Origin: Aquatica leii
Taxonomy: Eukaryota; Arthropoda; Insecta; Coleoptera; Lampyridae
NCBI GenBank assembly: GCA_035610365.1
Contig: CM069439.1
Coordinates: 3,286,001 to 3,350,000 of the forward strand
Length of the DNA stretch: 64,000 nucleotides
Direction: 5' to 3'
Position numbers and translations under genes: made by a program. A model generated the notes under the pieces. That model was not told where the DNA came from. It made no database searches and was given only the letters and a program-made list of their open reading frames with translations. Shown piece after piece: positions 14,301 to 25,399 of the stretch. Numbering within the stretch: position 1 is the stretch's first letter; each line of letters opens with the position of its first letter.

Positions 14301-17300
14301 AATTTCTTTTAAATGATTGTTGCAGTTTGTTTAAATTTATCGTGTAATTTAATTTGATTAAAATTTTTTTTTGGACAGATTGAAAAAAATTGTTTCAGGC
14401 AAATATTATAGTAGATAGATTTTATAAATGTTTTATTTTCAAAAATCAATCGAGTGGTTTTCAAAATATCTTGTAAATTTTTGATTGGTCACTATGTTGT
14501 TATTTGATAAAATAGAAAATAATTGATCGCGTTCAGCACACCCAACATTGGTGGAACAGTTAGTAAAATTGTGGTGAAATGGTCGCATTCAGCAGACCCA
14601 ACAGTTGTGGAACAGTTGAGTAAAATTCTGGTGAAACGACATGCTACCAACCGCTACATCGAAATCTCATCGAATTTTAAATTTTAAACACATCTCTTAT
14701 ACAAAATGGGATATTATATATTATCTTCATAATAATTTTCATTTTGTGAAGAAAACTTGTTTGTTTCTAACTGCCATTTTCGGCTGTTACAACTTAGTAT
14801 ATCTGTGGTTTTATCAGTTATTTAGAACACTCGTTTACTTGCCTCGAATACTTGACCAGTTCTTCTCACGAACTTCACCAATTTCCTAAAAATCCTAATT
14901 TGGTCACTATTCTTTTAGCAGAATTAAATATTGAATACAATTTAATTGTACGAAATGAAGAAACTGTTATAGAAGTGTCTGTAAAAACTGTAAATTTAAA
15001 AAAATGTTTTGTAATATCTTTAATTTTACGCCGTTAATCGCAGAACTGTTTACATTTTACAATTAAAGCTGTTACAACTACATTTGTTACATTAATGCAT
15101 TGATTCGTGTCTTATGTACTTTAATATTTCAGCGCGGCCGACCTTCTTAAACTTAGGTTTAAATCTGAATTCTCTGCGATTGCAACAACCGAATGGAACA
15201 GTGAAGCGTACGTTCTCGTAAATCTTTGCATGCTAGTTACAGTTTATTATTTATTACAATTACATGATTTGGTTTAAGCACATCGTTTCTTGTTTTATTT
15301 TTGTTTAGGTTTTGCATCCTTTGGGTATATATTGTGAATGTGATGTTAATTTGCATGCTTTGCAAGTTTTTTGTATTTCGAATAAACGGAATTTGTTTTA
15401 GTAGGAATGATATCGCCAGGGAATCCAAAGTTAGGTTTACGAATGACAACCCTTCACGAAGAACAATCGCCGCTGCCTAGAAAACACTCCCTCGAACTTA
15501 TCAACGATGAAAGTGCCGAAGAAAAATACGATTATGAAGAGGGTAAATCTAAACATACGGTACGTAACCGTTTGATTTTTAATATTCGTTGTTAATTTGT
15601 CATCTTTTTTTTAAGAATTCAAACAGATCTATGTTGAATGGTAGAAAAACTTTACCTACTTCGCGGACTTTGGATTCGTTAGTCGAGTTAGCTCCTAAAA
15701 CCAGTACCCCATCTGCTAGTTCTAGCGGATATGGTTCACAAGCAGTTTCGTCTACAAATCTATCTAGTGAAGATTCTATGTCACTTAGAAGTATAAGTGT
15801 AGATGAAACGCCTGATTTTGAAACACGTCCACCATTAAGTATTGATTTAAAACCTGTCACAGAAGTCTCTGACGTTAATATTGATGGCGAACAATCCGAA
15901 GATGAAATAAGTGTATTAACATTAAATATTGTAATTTAATGTCATTTAAAATATTTTAATTTTTAGAATAAAGCTAATGAGTCTGTTAAATCAGATGATT
16001 GTAATTCTAACGAAGACACTTACGATAATGACTCGACCAGTAACGGCATGTACTCGGTACAATCGGACAACACATCTGATTTGCCCTCTGAAAACGGTAT
16101 TATCAAAACTAACCTCGTACCCGGTAAAGTAGTACGTCGTCATAAATCTGCTACCAAAAACAGTTCGTTACATCAGCAAAGATCCTCGTTCCCACAGACC
16201 CGTCCACAATCGTCTGAAAGCAAAGTAGCTCAACAATTAGAAGAAAATGTTTTGAATATGGATTTACATGGCGATGAAAGTGTTAACAGTTATAATGATC
16301 GTTTAGAAGGTAAGATTTTTATTTGCAACACAAATAATTCGAATTTTCTTTTTAGAAGATCGAGACAATAATTTCGGTTCCCGTCCTGATTTAAACAAAT
16401 TGGCAGATGTACCCGTCCCAGAGTGGGTTGTTATCGGAGAAAGTGTACTAATTCGTCCATACAATTCTTCAGGCGTAGTAGCTTATATTGGACCTACAGA
16501 GTTTGCAACTGGTACCTGGGTAGGCGTTGACTTAGATGCACCTAAAGGTATGTAACAATGTTATTTTTTATACTATTATAAATGATAAACGTGTTGACAT
16601 TTACATACGAGATATCTTTTACTCTGATCTGTTAATCTATGGTTTTTGTTATAAATAATAAATTTTGACATAAGCAACATTTTGATATCGTTTTTCTAAG
16701 CAATTTTATCTCCTCCAGCTTATTTCTAGCGAACATCGCGATTACTGCGTATTGGTAGGGGTAATTTAAAAAAAAAGTAACAAAAGCGCCAAATATTACT
16801 TTTGATGTGGGCTGATGACCAGGACATCAAATTTGCTTGCACAAATATATCCTATGTTGAAATATTTTTTTATTTGCAAGAGCAGAGGTTTTTCACGACT
16901 ACAGTTTATACTAAAATAAGAATATCTTCAGTGTTTGAATCGTGTGGATGTTGTGACAAGTACCGAACGTATTGTCCAATTTTGTAAAGTGCATAAAAAT
17001 CGATGGATTCGAAGACAAACGATAATTTGAAAGGAGCTTCTGAGTCAGGTAAACCAAAGTGGATTATATACTCCATAGAACTATCTTAAGAAGAAGTAAT
17101 TTCCTTACATTTTATGCCTCCTGTCAGACATGTTGCTAATATTGTCGGAAGCGGAAGTATAAGAGCGAGTCGGATATTGTGTGGCGTCATCATATATTAC
17201 GCTTTCAGACTCCCGACTTTAGAACCGGGTTGATTAAGAGGTTTTTGATATTAGGTTGTATGTTCAAGTTCCTTGATTTCTTATACGTCTTGATTTTACG

Positions 17301-17729
17301 AAAGTGGGCGAAAGGATGACAACTGCGGTTATGCCGACACGGTTTAAACCCCGAACACGTTTTTATTTAAATATTTTCGTACTTGTAATTAGTTACTGCC
17401 AATAAATTTTATATTACAGATTACTGAGTTTACACATTTCAGGTAAAAATGACGGTTCCGTACAAGGGATTTGTTACTTTGTCAGTCGTCCGAAACATGG
17501 AATGTTTGTACGTGCAGATAAATTAATTCTAGATCGTAGAGGTAGAGCGATGCGAGTATATAAATCAGAAACGAGTAATGCATCTAGTCGAGGTAAGTTA
17601 TTTTGCGAGTAAAAACTGTAATGGTTTAACTTCTGTTATCTACATACAGGACACACACTGCCTCGTTCTCGCTCGCGAGGCGATTGTCTGAACAACGTCG
17701 GTACAAGATCAAACCCCAAGGCCAAATAA
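5389..17729 (+). CDS. Khc-73: Kinesin-3 heavy chain, Khc-73/KIF13 type (5' end outside window)
   Basis: Microtubule plus-end motor. In the fly and mammalian family its stalk binds the Dlg guanylate-kinase domain. Exons read: 5389-5543, 5591-5704, 5756-6003, 6055-6379, 6431-6670, 6718-6952, 7006-7478, 7528-8866, 8915-9106, 9155-9448, 9494-9636, (10387-10407), 11756-11912, 15133-15207, 15405-15559, 15616-15930, 15967-16309, 16356-16547, 17443-17592, 17650-17729. They keep one frame and give ~1,747 residues. Order by visible residue: motor 1-280 (P-loop GSGKS, switch I SSRSH, switch [16 protein letters not shown]), coiled coil, FHA ~361-440, kinesin-3 stalk ~596-1042, Ser-rich tail, CAP-Gly ~1607-1721 ([16 protein letters not shown]), end at TAA. 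The CAP-Gly matches Khc-73/KIF13B rather than KIF13A. The first ~100 motor residues are missing, upstream of the window. Ten introns are 45-53 nt; the longer ones hold transposons. Confidence 0.95.
9672..10300. mobile_element. piggyBac-type nonautonomous element in a kinesin intron
   Basis: Bounded by TTAA at 9672-9675 and 10297-10300, the target site of piggyBac transposons. Immediately inside are inverted ends CTCTTTGTGTTCT and AGAACACAAAGGG, a 12 of 13 match. The 629-bp body has no intact frame. It sits wholly within the intron after the exon ending at 9636, so it should be spliced out. No transposase similarity was recognised inside. Confidence 0.65.
10387..10407 (+). other. Khc-73: Candidate 21-nt kinesin microexon
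   Basis: A T-rich tract ending TTTCAATGCAG is followed by 21 nt and then GTATGC. The 21 nt encode ALETRNG. The preceding exon (ends 9636) and the following exon (starts 11756) meet in phase 0, so including or skipping this segment keeps the frame. That fits a cassette microexon. Evidence is splice signals plus frame only; I cannot confirm conservation. Confidence 0.5.
10408..11299. other. Kinesin intron, unassigned
   Basis: Includes a minus-strand open stretch at 10557-10799 (80 codons, with [10 protein letters not shown]) that I cannot assign. It lies inside a kinesin intron and has no splice-linked partner that I could find, so it is more likely old mobile DNA than a gene. Confidence 0.4.
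11300..11640 (+). mobile_element. Penelope-like element 3' end remnant
   Basis: This stretch matches the plus-oriented terminus at 38390-38630: both contain ACGCCCC followed by a GACCGTA/GAACGTA block, then TCACTTC, GAGTTTA and TCTGACTTGG/TCTGGCTTGG, then a CGAAAGT...GCGAAACGTT box. No coding part remains. It carries the hammerhead-like motif listed separately and sits in a kinesin intron. Confidence 0.55.
11513..11553 (+). ncRNA. Small hammerhead-ribozyme-like motif
   Basis: The core box CTGATGA (11516-11522) is followed by a stem II candidate: GCCTCTT pairs with AAGTGGGC around loop CCGA, giving 7 pairs with one bulge. Then come GAAA (11543-11546) and CGTT. The flanks GCC and GGT can form a 3-bp stem I. 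Stem III is essentially absent, as described for hammerheads of Penelope-like retrotransposons that act as dimers (established knowledge). Activity here is inference. Confidence 0.55.
11913..13320. other. Kinesin intron, no gene recognised
   Basis: AT-rich intron between the exons at 11756 and 15133. A short inverted pair TAGTCGCTCC / GGGAGCGACTA (about 12759-12838) could be the ends of a tiny MITE, but it is too short to call. Confidence 0.5.
13321..13690 (-). mobile_element. Ty1/copia-like polyprotein remnant
   Basis: On the minus strand, ~13610-13560 reads [12 protein letters not shown], like the gag (UBN2) region. Around 13500-13335 one frame reads [16 protein letters not shown] and [12 protein letters not shown], resembling the segment between protease and integrase of copia elements. 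Protease, integrase core and RT are absent, and no LTR was seen. It is a short fragment in a kinesin intron; similarity is by motif style only. Confidence 0.4.
13926..14310 (+). pseudogene. piggyBac-like transposase fragment
   Basis: The fragment encodes the central DDE domain of a piggyBac-family transposase. Visible blocks are [28 protein letters not shown] (with the first catalytic Asp), [16 protein letters not shown], then after a frameshift near 14150 VYTGSNTF, and finally FFVYFDNYF. Only about 120 residues of a ~550-residue protein remain, so it cannot be active. It is in the kinesin intron 11913-15132 and does not splice into the host frame. Confidence 0.75.
14524..14636. repeat. Two-copy tandem repeat, unit ~57 bp
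   Basis: 14524-14579 and 14580-14636 are adjacent near-identical units. Both contain TGRTCGCRTTCAGCA, CCCAACA, GTGGAACAGTT, AGTAAAATT and GGTGAAA. The second copy has one extra base and a few substitutions. No function is evident. Confidence 0.85.
14640..15132. other. Kinesin intron 3' part, no gene recognised
   Basis: Two short overlapping open frames are present but show no family resemblance and no splice logic. The segment ends in TATTTCAG, the acceptor of the 15133 exon. Confidence 0.5.
16548..17139. other. Kinesin intron, no gene recognised
   Basis: First two thirds of the intron that splits the CAP-Gly domain. No coding or repeat signature was recognised. Confidence 0.5.
17140..17345 (+). 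mobile_element. Decayed Penelope-like terminus in CAP-Gly intron
   Basis: Contains GTTCAAGTTCCTTGATTTC, a relative of the element tail at ~11490-11510, then TTACGAAAGTGGGCGAAAGG, which matches the hammerhead-like box at 11530-11547 with the CTGATGA core eroded to CTTGATT. No coding sequence remains. Confidence 0.4.
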
Positions 17730-19800
17730 GCTCCTACCTCAAACTAGACCCCTCCAAAATTCCACCCATTAATTTCTGTTGAAATGTGTATAATTGCACA
17801 TGTGATTGTGTAGCTGTGCCGTCCATATACATGTGGCATAGAAATATGTGTACATTGTTTTTATTACTTTCACGTTTACTATGATTTTTATCGAAAATTT
17901 CGGATCATTTCTAATCAGCAATATTTTTGTATTATGTAGGTTTCCTTCGTAATGTGCATTGAAGTCAATGTTCAATACACTAAAAACAGCATGTGGATCT
18001 CACAAAAACACTAATGCGTCGTAAAAATATATTTAGAAAAGTTACAATACAGATATGTAGAACAATATTTCGACGATTGTAGTAGGTAATTGTTATTTTA
18101 GACAATCTTGATAAAAATTTCAGATTCAGTTTAAATCAAGGCATGTAATGTTTCCTTATCATTACAAACAGAAAACCCAGTATTAACGAAACTCTCAAAG
18201 TTATTTATTATAATAATTCTTGAGACGTTGCATCAATTTATGTGGATAGAAGTTAAGCATCGAGGGAATCCTTTGCTGGGGTTGTGCATAAATTAATTAG
18301 TTCCTGTTTCGGTTAAATAGTTCCAAATTGATAAAATCCTAATTTCAGATCAAATTACTAAATTGTGCGATTTCTAGTGGCTTTACCACTATTCTGTGTA
18401 GTGAATTGAAAACTTCATGGTCTGGGATATTAGCAAAGAGGCGGAAACCGAGATCATGAGATTTTCAATAAACTCGACTTCTTAACAACGACATTCTCTA
18501 ATATTTCTGTGATATTTAATTTGCATTCTACTTTTTCAAACATGTCTTGGGCAGCATTTAGAAATGGTTAGCGGCAACAATGGATTAGGTTTATTTTTAA
18601 ACTGTGCTGTACGATAGTAGTGTAGTCGATTCACGTAGATTTTAGAAAATAAGGTGATATAAAGGTATTTAAATACTTCTATGTGTGTTTGTAGATAATA
18701 GGGATAATAATGGGTAGCTTTTCAACATTAATTTACGAGAACATTCTAATTTGAAATTCACATTCCCGTTCTAAAATGATATCGTTTGGAACATGTTCTA
18801 GTCTATTCGTTTAACGCTCGGTGATTTATTTTATTGTTTAAATTAAAGTGTTTGTGTATATCACCAACATCACAATGTGCAAATAGGAAATCTTATATGA
18901 TGGGCTACAAAGAAGTTTTGTGCGATGATTCTTGCCTGTAAATTTATGAAAAATAATTTTTCGCACGCATATGTCCATTAAAACAATTTCTGTCCAATTC
19001 TCAATAAAGTAACGTAAATATGTAAGTGCAGTTATCTTAAATTCCTGTATAAAATGAATATGTATTTTAAGGTAAATGCAGATACGCTGCACACATTTAG
19101 AATACTCCTCTACAATCACTTTTTAAATAACCACAGTGGAACCTTAACTGTACTATGTGTCACTTGTAGTAGTGAAGTATGTGCAAATGTTTAGTCATTA
19201 GAATGTAATGTAAAATAGTATAGTAGCTTATTTTGTAATTTATTTAAAATTTTTGTAAGTACGATCAACATTCAGTTACAACACATCCTAGTTAGTACTT
19301 ATTTTATACCAACGTACTCAGCAAACTTTCTTTTTTTAAATAAATTAAGAACCAGTATTATCAAATCGCAACCAATTTTTATTGCGCATACTTAAAAAAA
19401 CATAGTAGTTTGCCCCCTTTGGTGATAATATATAATGGGCGTCGCAATGCAAATATTTACTTTTGCAATGTTTTTAGTTTTAATTGATATTGTATATTTT
19501 TATCTGTAAATATTGGTTGTTTTTCTTGCGTATAGCTTTAATATAGTTTGCTTGAATTTTGTTAATACTTTTAATTTGTTTTTCTGTTATTTATTTATGT
19601 AGTAACAACTTGCCATGTAACTAAATGTTATTTTACAATAGATGATTGTTTCACTATTGTGTACATTTCTGTTGTTAACTTTTTTATGAATATACAAATG
19701 ATGAAATATTAAATTATTCTAACATCTAATGTTTTATAGTAGATTGTAATTTTTGTAGCAACGCTACTCTAAGCAATTTTAAATAAATATAAATATGATT
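17730..19800 (+). other. Khc-73: Kinesin 3'UTR (inferred)
   Basis: About 2 kb of AT-rich, non-coding sequence directly after the TAA at 17727-17729, without transposon ends or splice-linked exons. The best polyadenylation signal is AATAAA at 19782. An earlier candidate near 19339 would give a shorter form. Confidence 0.55.
19782..19787 (+). terminator. Candidate polyadenylation signal for the kinesin gene
   Basis: AATAAA within a run of A/T, the last such hexamer before the sequence turns purine-rich (the LINE). Choice among several AATAAA copies is inference. Confidence 0.4.
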
Positions 19801-19899
19801 ATTTTAATTCGTCAACTAAATTCAACCGACCTTAATTTTTTGTTGTTCTTATTTATTAAATCTTTAATTATCCCATTTTAACAACTTAAAAAGAAATTA

Positions 19900-22800
19900 G
19901 ATGGTGTTTGTTAGATCACGTTACGACTGGTGTCAATTAGTATGGAAACTGAAAATGTAGCAAACAGTGTAGTTTTGAAAAAAAAACGTGTTTCCTCCTA
20001 TTATTTTTTATTCACATCTATTACTCGGATGTTTATGAGATACTGCAGTACTGGGGATCGAAGATCCAAGGCAAGACGACCCGTAGCAAATCAAAATCTA
20101 AGGTGTGTAACCGGGCCGAAGAGAGAATCTGGGCGAGCGGAGCGCGAAAGCGTTGGTTACAAAGAGGCTGGCGACAGGAAGATGCGTAGAAGCCACATTA
20201 GGAGGTAACATAGGGATCTAACGTGGGACGAAAGACAGAGAAGTTCTGTCAAAAAGAGGAGGATACTGCGAATACTTCAGCAGTACGCCAAAACTGAAGG
20301 AGCTTTTTTTCCTGAGAAGGCTAGGATCGGATGCGGAAAAAAAGAAGCGAGGTGAGGAATACATCCGCAGACAGCTAAAGGGAGTGCGTTGAAAGAGTAA
20401 GCAGTGCTGCCAGCATGCTGACCACGAACGAAATGTTGAATGCTTTCAACGAAGAAGCTGGCATGACAGCGGAAGAAACGGAATCAAAAACAAGGGAGAT
20501 AGGAACGCAGACCTACGAAGAGGAAGAGAGAGTAGAAAAGATAAACAGTAAAATAGTAGGGGAGAAGACGGTAGAACGCTTTTCCAGGCTAAATGGAGTG
20601 GGGAAATGGTCAAAGAAAGCCTTCACAGTCGTTAAAAGGAGCGAGAGAGGACCAAGAGTGTAGGGAAGAAACTGCAAAATTAAACGAGAAGAGAGCGTCA
20701 ACAAACAGGTGGACGCATATACGAGGAAACACGGACACGGGATTCTGCTACATTAAGAGAGAGAGAGAGAGAGAGAGTAATAGGACAAAAAGAAGAGGAT
20801 AGAGATAAGGAAGTGGATATTGTGGGAATGCTTAAAATCGAAGTAGAAGAAGAATGCGGGATAATAGAACAAATCTATAAAGGGACGGAGGAAGTGGCGT
20901 GAGGTTGGGCACTCAACAAATTTGGGAGATACACATGAAAACCAACGGCGTAAAAGAAGGCAGGTTCTTGGGTAAGGCGTTTGAGTTTGTAGGTAGGGAG
21001 AGCGGTTTTAGCAGCTCGATAAATGAAGATGGGGAAAGCTAAAAATGGAACAGGAAAGAAAGATGGAATGCGTCATGATGTTCGTCAAGATCAAGAATCA
21101 TGTAGTTATGCTGACACCATCAGAAAACTAAGGAAGTAGAAATAGTGGTGAAGATCACCGAGGTCAAAGAAGTGGACAAGTGGCTTGAGAGAAAGGAAAG
21201 TGAAAATGAAAGGATCACCAGCGTAACTACAGGGGAACTTGGGCGGGCCGGGCACCTCTTTTTCCAGGTCGCTCCCATGAAGAATGTAACTGACACAGTA
21301 ATATTGGTATCTTTTTATGCAGAATTGGACATAATTCATAATTAAAAAATACGTTTCGCCATGAAGTAGCGAACCGGAGACGTGCACCAACTTTTTTAAG
21401 GGAAGCCACTTTTACGCTGATGAGTGAAAGATGGATCAATGAGGTGAGTGAATGGGAGGTGATGCAAGAAGAAACCCAAGGTACATGTACTTACATTGGG
21501 TATGGATTAAGGATAAAAAAGGTTACGGTAAATGTAGGAATGAAAGGATCACGAGACTGAGAACGATTGAGGAAGTTCTAAAAAAACTGGAAGAAAGTTT
21601 GTAAGTATTAAGATGGAATGTGGGAGGGGATGAGTTGGGAGTACAAGAGAAGATGATTGAGGAAGGATGCAAGAGTACTTTGAAAAAGAAGAGTAGCGGG
21701 AATCAGAGAAAAAGTATTGGTGGACATAGCTAAAGTGAATGCGTGAACGCTAGAAGAAGGATAATGGGGAAAAAAAGGAAAGGGGTATAATATAAGACTA
21801 AACTACGAATGAAAGAAAGAATGGGAAGAAGAAAAAGAAAAATACCAAGGCTAAAAACAGCTAAAAAAGGCAATAAGGGAAAGAACTTATTAACAGACCC
21901 TGAGAAGGGTGCATGGGGAAATAGATACAAGATCGTGACAGGAAAGTTTGGTATGAAAGTAGAAGTGAGTATGGGAGCAGAAGAAAGAGTGTACCTGGTG
22001 AGTGAACTGTTTCTAAGGTACGGTAAAATCTAGTGGAGAAAGGTGCTGACCAAAGAGGTACCGCTGTTAACGAGAGAGCAGCTGGCAAATGTTATAAGGC
22101 GTATCAAGAGTGAGAAATCCCCGGGTTCTGATGAGATAACGGCAGAATTCTACGCATGCCCTGTTGATGTATTGGGGTCTGCTGTCATCCAGGGAAATTT
22201 AGACCGATATGCCTCCTTCTGGTTGTATGAAAATATGTAGTTAGAAGTAACGGTAGGAGAAAGAATAAATGAGTTGATAGAGACAGAATAAATTAAACCG
22301 AAACCAAATTGGTTTTAGGAAAGGCAAGTCCACCGTGAACGCAATTGGAAGGGTTTTAAAAATTGTAGATAAAGTAAGATGAGTACTCCGCCAAAACAGG
22401 GGATGCTGCATCTTGGTGACGCTCGACGTGCTAAGCATAATAAAAGATTACTTCAGGGAGAGGTGGCTGCACATCGGGACAGGAAAATAAAATAGAGCTC
22501 ACGGTAAGGGTCGGTCACGGTGTCATACTGCTAGAATATGCAGACGACTTAGGGGTGGTAGTGGAAGGTAAAATCCTAGAATTGGTGAGAATGAGGGCAG
22601 AAGAGGGGATTTATAGGGTGGAGAGCTGGTTACAGGATCACGGCTGCGTCTGGCCTCCAATAACACTGAAGTGTTTGGTCAGACACAGACAAATGAAGAA
22701 TGTTTTTATAAGAATGGAGGGTCTGGCTATCAAAAGTGGGAAGACTTTGAGGTAGTCGCGCGTTTGCATCGGAGAGAACGGTAGAGTGACTGAGGACAGA

Positions 22801-23350
22801 AAACTCTCCGTTCTGTTGTATAAAGGCACATATTTGGAGACCCAGACTGAAGTTGAAGCACTACTTTGATATACTAGAAAAGACGCAGAAGAGGACTGTC
22901 CCGAAGATGACTGCGGCCTATAGGACGGTGTCGACGAAAACCATCTTGATGGTGGCCGGGATACCGCTTATTAGGTAGAGTATAAGAAAGAAGACGAGGA
23001 TTTTCGAACATTATTCATCTTCGGACAGGATGATGCAGGAGTGGCAGGAAAGATGAGATAGCGCAAGCGTTGGCAAGTGGACGCACGGGCTGATTAGCAG
23101 AGTGGATGAAATGGGGAGTGACACGGGGTTGAACCACTATGTGGTCCAATTTTCTGATGGGCTATGGAAGTTTTGGTTCACGGAAAGAGTGGGATACGTG
23201 TAATGGCGACGCTAGAGTGGATGTTGCGAAGCACTTCCTAGAGTGGTCCAGGAAATTATGAAAAAAAAGTAGAAGAGGAAAAGTGAGAATGGAAGTAGGG
23301 GTGAAAGTCGAGTGACCATAGCTTGAAAGAGTCTACAGGTTGAGAAGCAA
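19900..23350 (+). mobile_element. Degenerate R1-clade LINE
   Basis: A purine-rich, strand-biased block unlike the AT-rich flanks. ORF1-like sequence occupies about 20016-21400. The ORF2 pieces lie in order: DPEKGAWGNRYKIVTGKFG (~21895), LTREQLANVIRRIKSEKSPG (~22070), FRKGKSTVNAIGRVL (~22315), the RT box EYADDLGVVVEG (~22530), AYRTVSTKTILMVAGIPLI (~22917) and WQERW...SGKWTHGLI (~23040). The last two are typical C-terminal landmarks of R1-type elements. Numerous stops and frameshifts make it inactive. R1 elements normally sit in 28S rDNA. No rDNA is seen here, so this is either a non-rDNA relative of the clade or a dispersed relic. Confidence 0.75.
20756..20777. repeat. (AG)11 microsatellite
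   Basis: Perfect AG dinucleotide run of 22 bp inside the purine-rich LINE relic. Confidence 0.9.
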
Positions 23351-23399
23351 AGGTAAGAGCGGAAGGAGGTGGTTTTAGTGGGTATGCTTATTTTTTAGG

Positions 23400-23720
23400 A
23401 AGACCCAATCAAAGGTTTCTACCTCATGTGGAAAAAACCACCTGTTAGCACTCACAACTGGACAAAGAGGTAACCCTGCGTATGTGGATCTTTGGAAAGC
23501 TATAAAAATGTGGCAACATTGCTATCTAAAAAAGAAAAGAGCATTTCTTAGACACCGCAAATCCTATAAAATTTGAGCAGACAATTCTAGTCTTCAGTTT
23601 TAGTTTCCTGAAGAAGACAGCATCATGATTGCCGAAACGTCAATTGTAATTAGTTTTGCAAGGTTCAAAACCCAAAAATCTTTATACTTTAAAACATCAT
23701 GGCCGCGAAAACTTAAAAAA
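23400..23720 (+). mobile_element. Penelope-like 3' terminus remnant
   Basis: Non-coding segment centred on a hammerhead-like box (CTGAAGA ... GCCGAAACGTC). Such boxes mark the terminal repeats of the Penelope-like elements elsewhere in this window. No RT or GIY-YIG sequence was found beside it, so the assignment rests on the motif. Confidence 0.35.
23605..23645 (+). ncRNA. Hammerhead-ribozyme-like motif, weak stem II
   Basis: CTGAAGA at 23608-23614 and GAAACGTC at 23634-23641 are intact. Between them, GACA and TGCC can pair at 3 of 4 positions around a long loop. The core is right but the stem looks mutated, so activity is doubtful. Confidence 0.4.
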
Positions 23721-25142
23721 TAAAAATGGCAAACAGTTAGTTGTATTTTGTGCAGAATGGCACAATTTTTCATCTGTCGTCAGGCAATCATAATACATAA
23801 ACAAATAGGAAAAAGGCAGCACTGAAAGTATCTGCGAGGAGGATTAATCGAGCACACGGTACGTAGGGTTTTGGTATTCCGAATGGTACCAAGAAAATGT
23901 AATAAGAAACATTGTGCTGAAAAAAACAAACATTTATAGAAAATAAGAAAACGAAGAAATGGAAAATCACGGTAAAGCCGATAAGACAAGTCAACTCGAG
24001 GAAACTAGGATCGACAGGTTTTAGTCTTAATTCGTTGATTCAATCAATCGCAATATTTAGTTTAGATGATGTTTAACTGATTTTTCCACAATCTTTCTAA
24101 GCGGAGATGGTTCACAAACATGTCATGACGGTTTATGGTTCTTCGGTTGTAAATCAAAATGACAGCGCAACGTTTCAGAAGTTACATTTATTTTGCTATC
24201 GTTGCACGATTTTTAAAATGTGGTAAATTGTTTTCTATATTTAAAATGAGGTTTGTCGGGAAGCAAATAAAGTACAATAATGAGATTTTTATTCTATTTT
24301 TAGCGTGTTCTCCTTGCATACTTTTTAAAAAAATATTTTAATTGTTAATGTGACCCACACCATTCAAATCTAAGTTAACGATACAAAAAGTATATGGCAA
24401 ATATATTTTGTTTTCACTTAAGCATAATCATAAGAGAATTCAAGGTTGACGCATGTATTTTTACAAAAAAAATATAATTAAGTAAGAGCAATAATTATTA
24501 GTAACTTTTTTAAAAGATAACTTGCGATCGGTCAGTTAAAATACGATCAAAGCAACCCTGGTCTTTTAGTAGTCGATATGATTCATACTTGAGTAAAAGT
24601 TCTTTGTTCGAGTTAAATTAATCAAAACTGTTGCGTTTATATAATTGTAACTATAAATTTAAGTGCGAATTGTGATTATGTGAAGTGTGTACGGTATGTA
24701 ATATTAATAAACACTTTCGGTAGCTTTGAAATTATAACTAAACAATCGATAGACGCATCATAAACGGTAAGCTTATAACATTTAAAATAATTCAGAATTA
24801 AAGTATGTGTAATATTACTTAAATGTGCCGTTATTTTTTTAAATAATAAATTATACTTTAGGTTTAAACAGAATAAATTAAATTTTCAAGGTTATATAGA
24901 GTGTTTTTGGTTTTGTCATAAACATTGTGCATAATGTAAAAACGCATTTGGTAGAAGCTTTTATGTGCGTTATACAATACAATCTAAAAATGTCGTTATT
25001 TTAGAAGTTTCACATTTAGCATTTCCTATATAAGGAATGTTTTCGGGTTTCATTTATACTATATCGTATGATGTATATGCACGAATGTGTGACGTCATGC
25101 TTATATCAAAGCCGAAGACCTCTACCAACTAATATACTCATA
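23721..25142. other. No gene recognised
   Basis: AT-rich sequence without assignable frames, splice-linked blocks or terminal repeats. Confidence 0.5.
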
Positions 25143-25158
25143 TATGCCGGTTAAAGAT
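25143..25158. repeat. Target-site duplication, left copy (16 bp)
   Basis: TATGCCGGTTAAAGAT occurs here and again, exactly and in the same orientation, at 27190-27205, bracketing the inverted Penelope-like composite. Confidence 0.85.
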
Positions 25159-25277
25159 TATGATTATAAGCGACTTTCGGCTTAGACCGCGTCGTAGTTA
25201 AACACCCAGACTTAGGTTTGGTCCTAGTCTCTTCTTGAGACCCAAAACAAGAAGTAGAACTTGACCTTGCCAAACAA

Positions 25278-25318
25278 ACTGACGTTTCGCAAGACATTGC
25301 AGGTCGTATCTTCAGAGT
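25278..25318 (-). ncRNA. Hammerhead-ribozyme-like motif
   Basis: Minus-strand core boxes CTGAAGA (plus 25309-25315) and GAAACGTC (plus 25281-25288). Stem II is eroded relative to the sister copy at 26986. Stem I can form from ACT before and AGT after the cores. Confidence 0.45.
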
Positions 25319-25399
25319 GGTAAATGTCACTGAAAGAAAAAGTGTAAATGACGATATTTATACCAATCGCGATTAGCGTGATTAACGTACCTTATCTTT

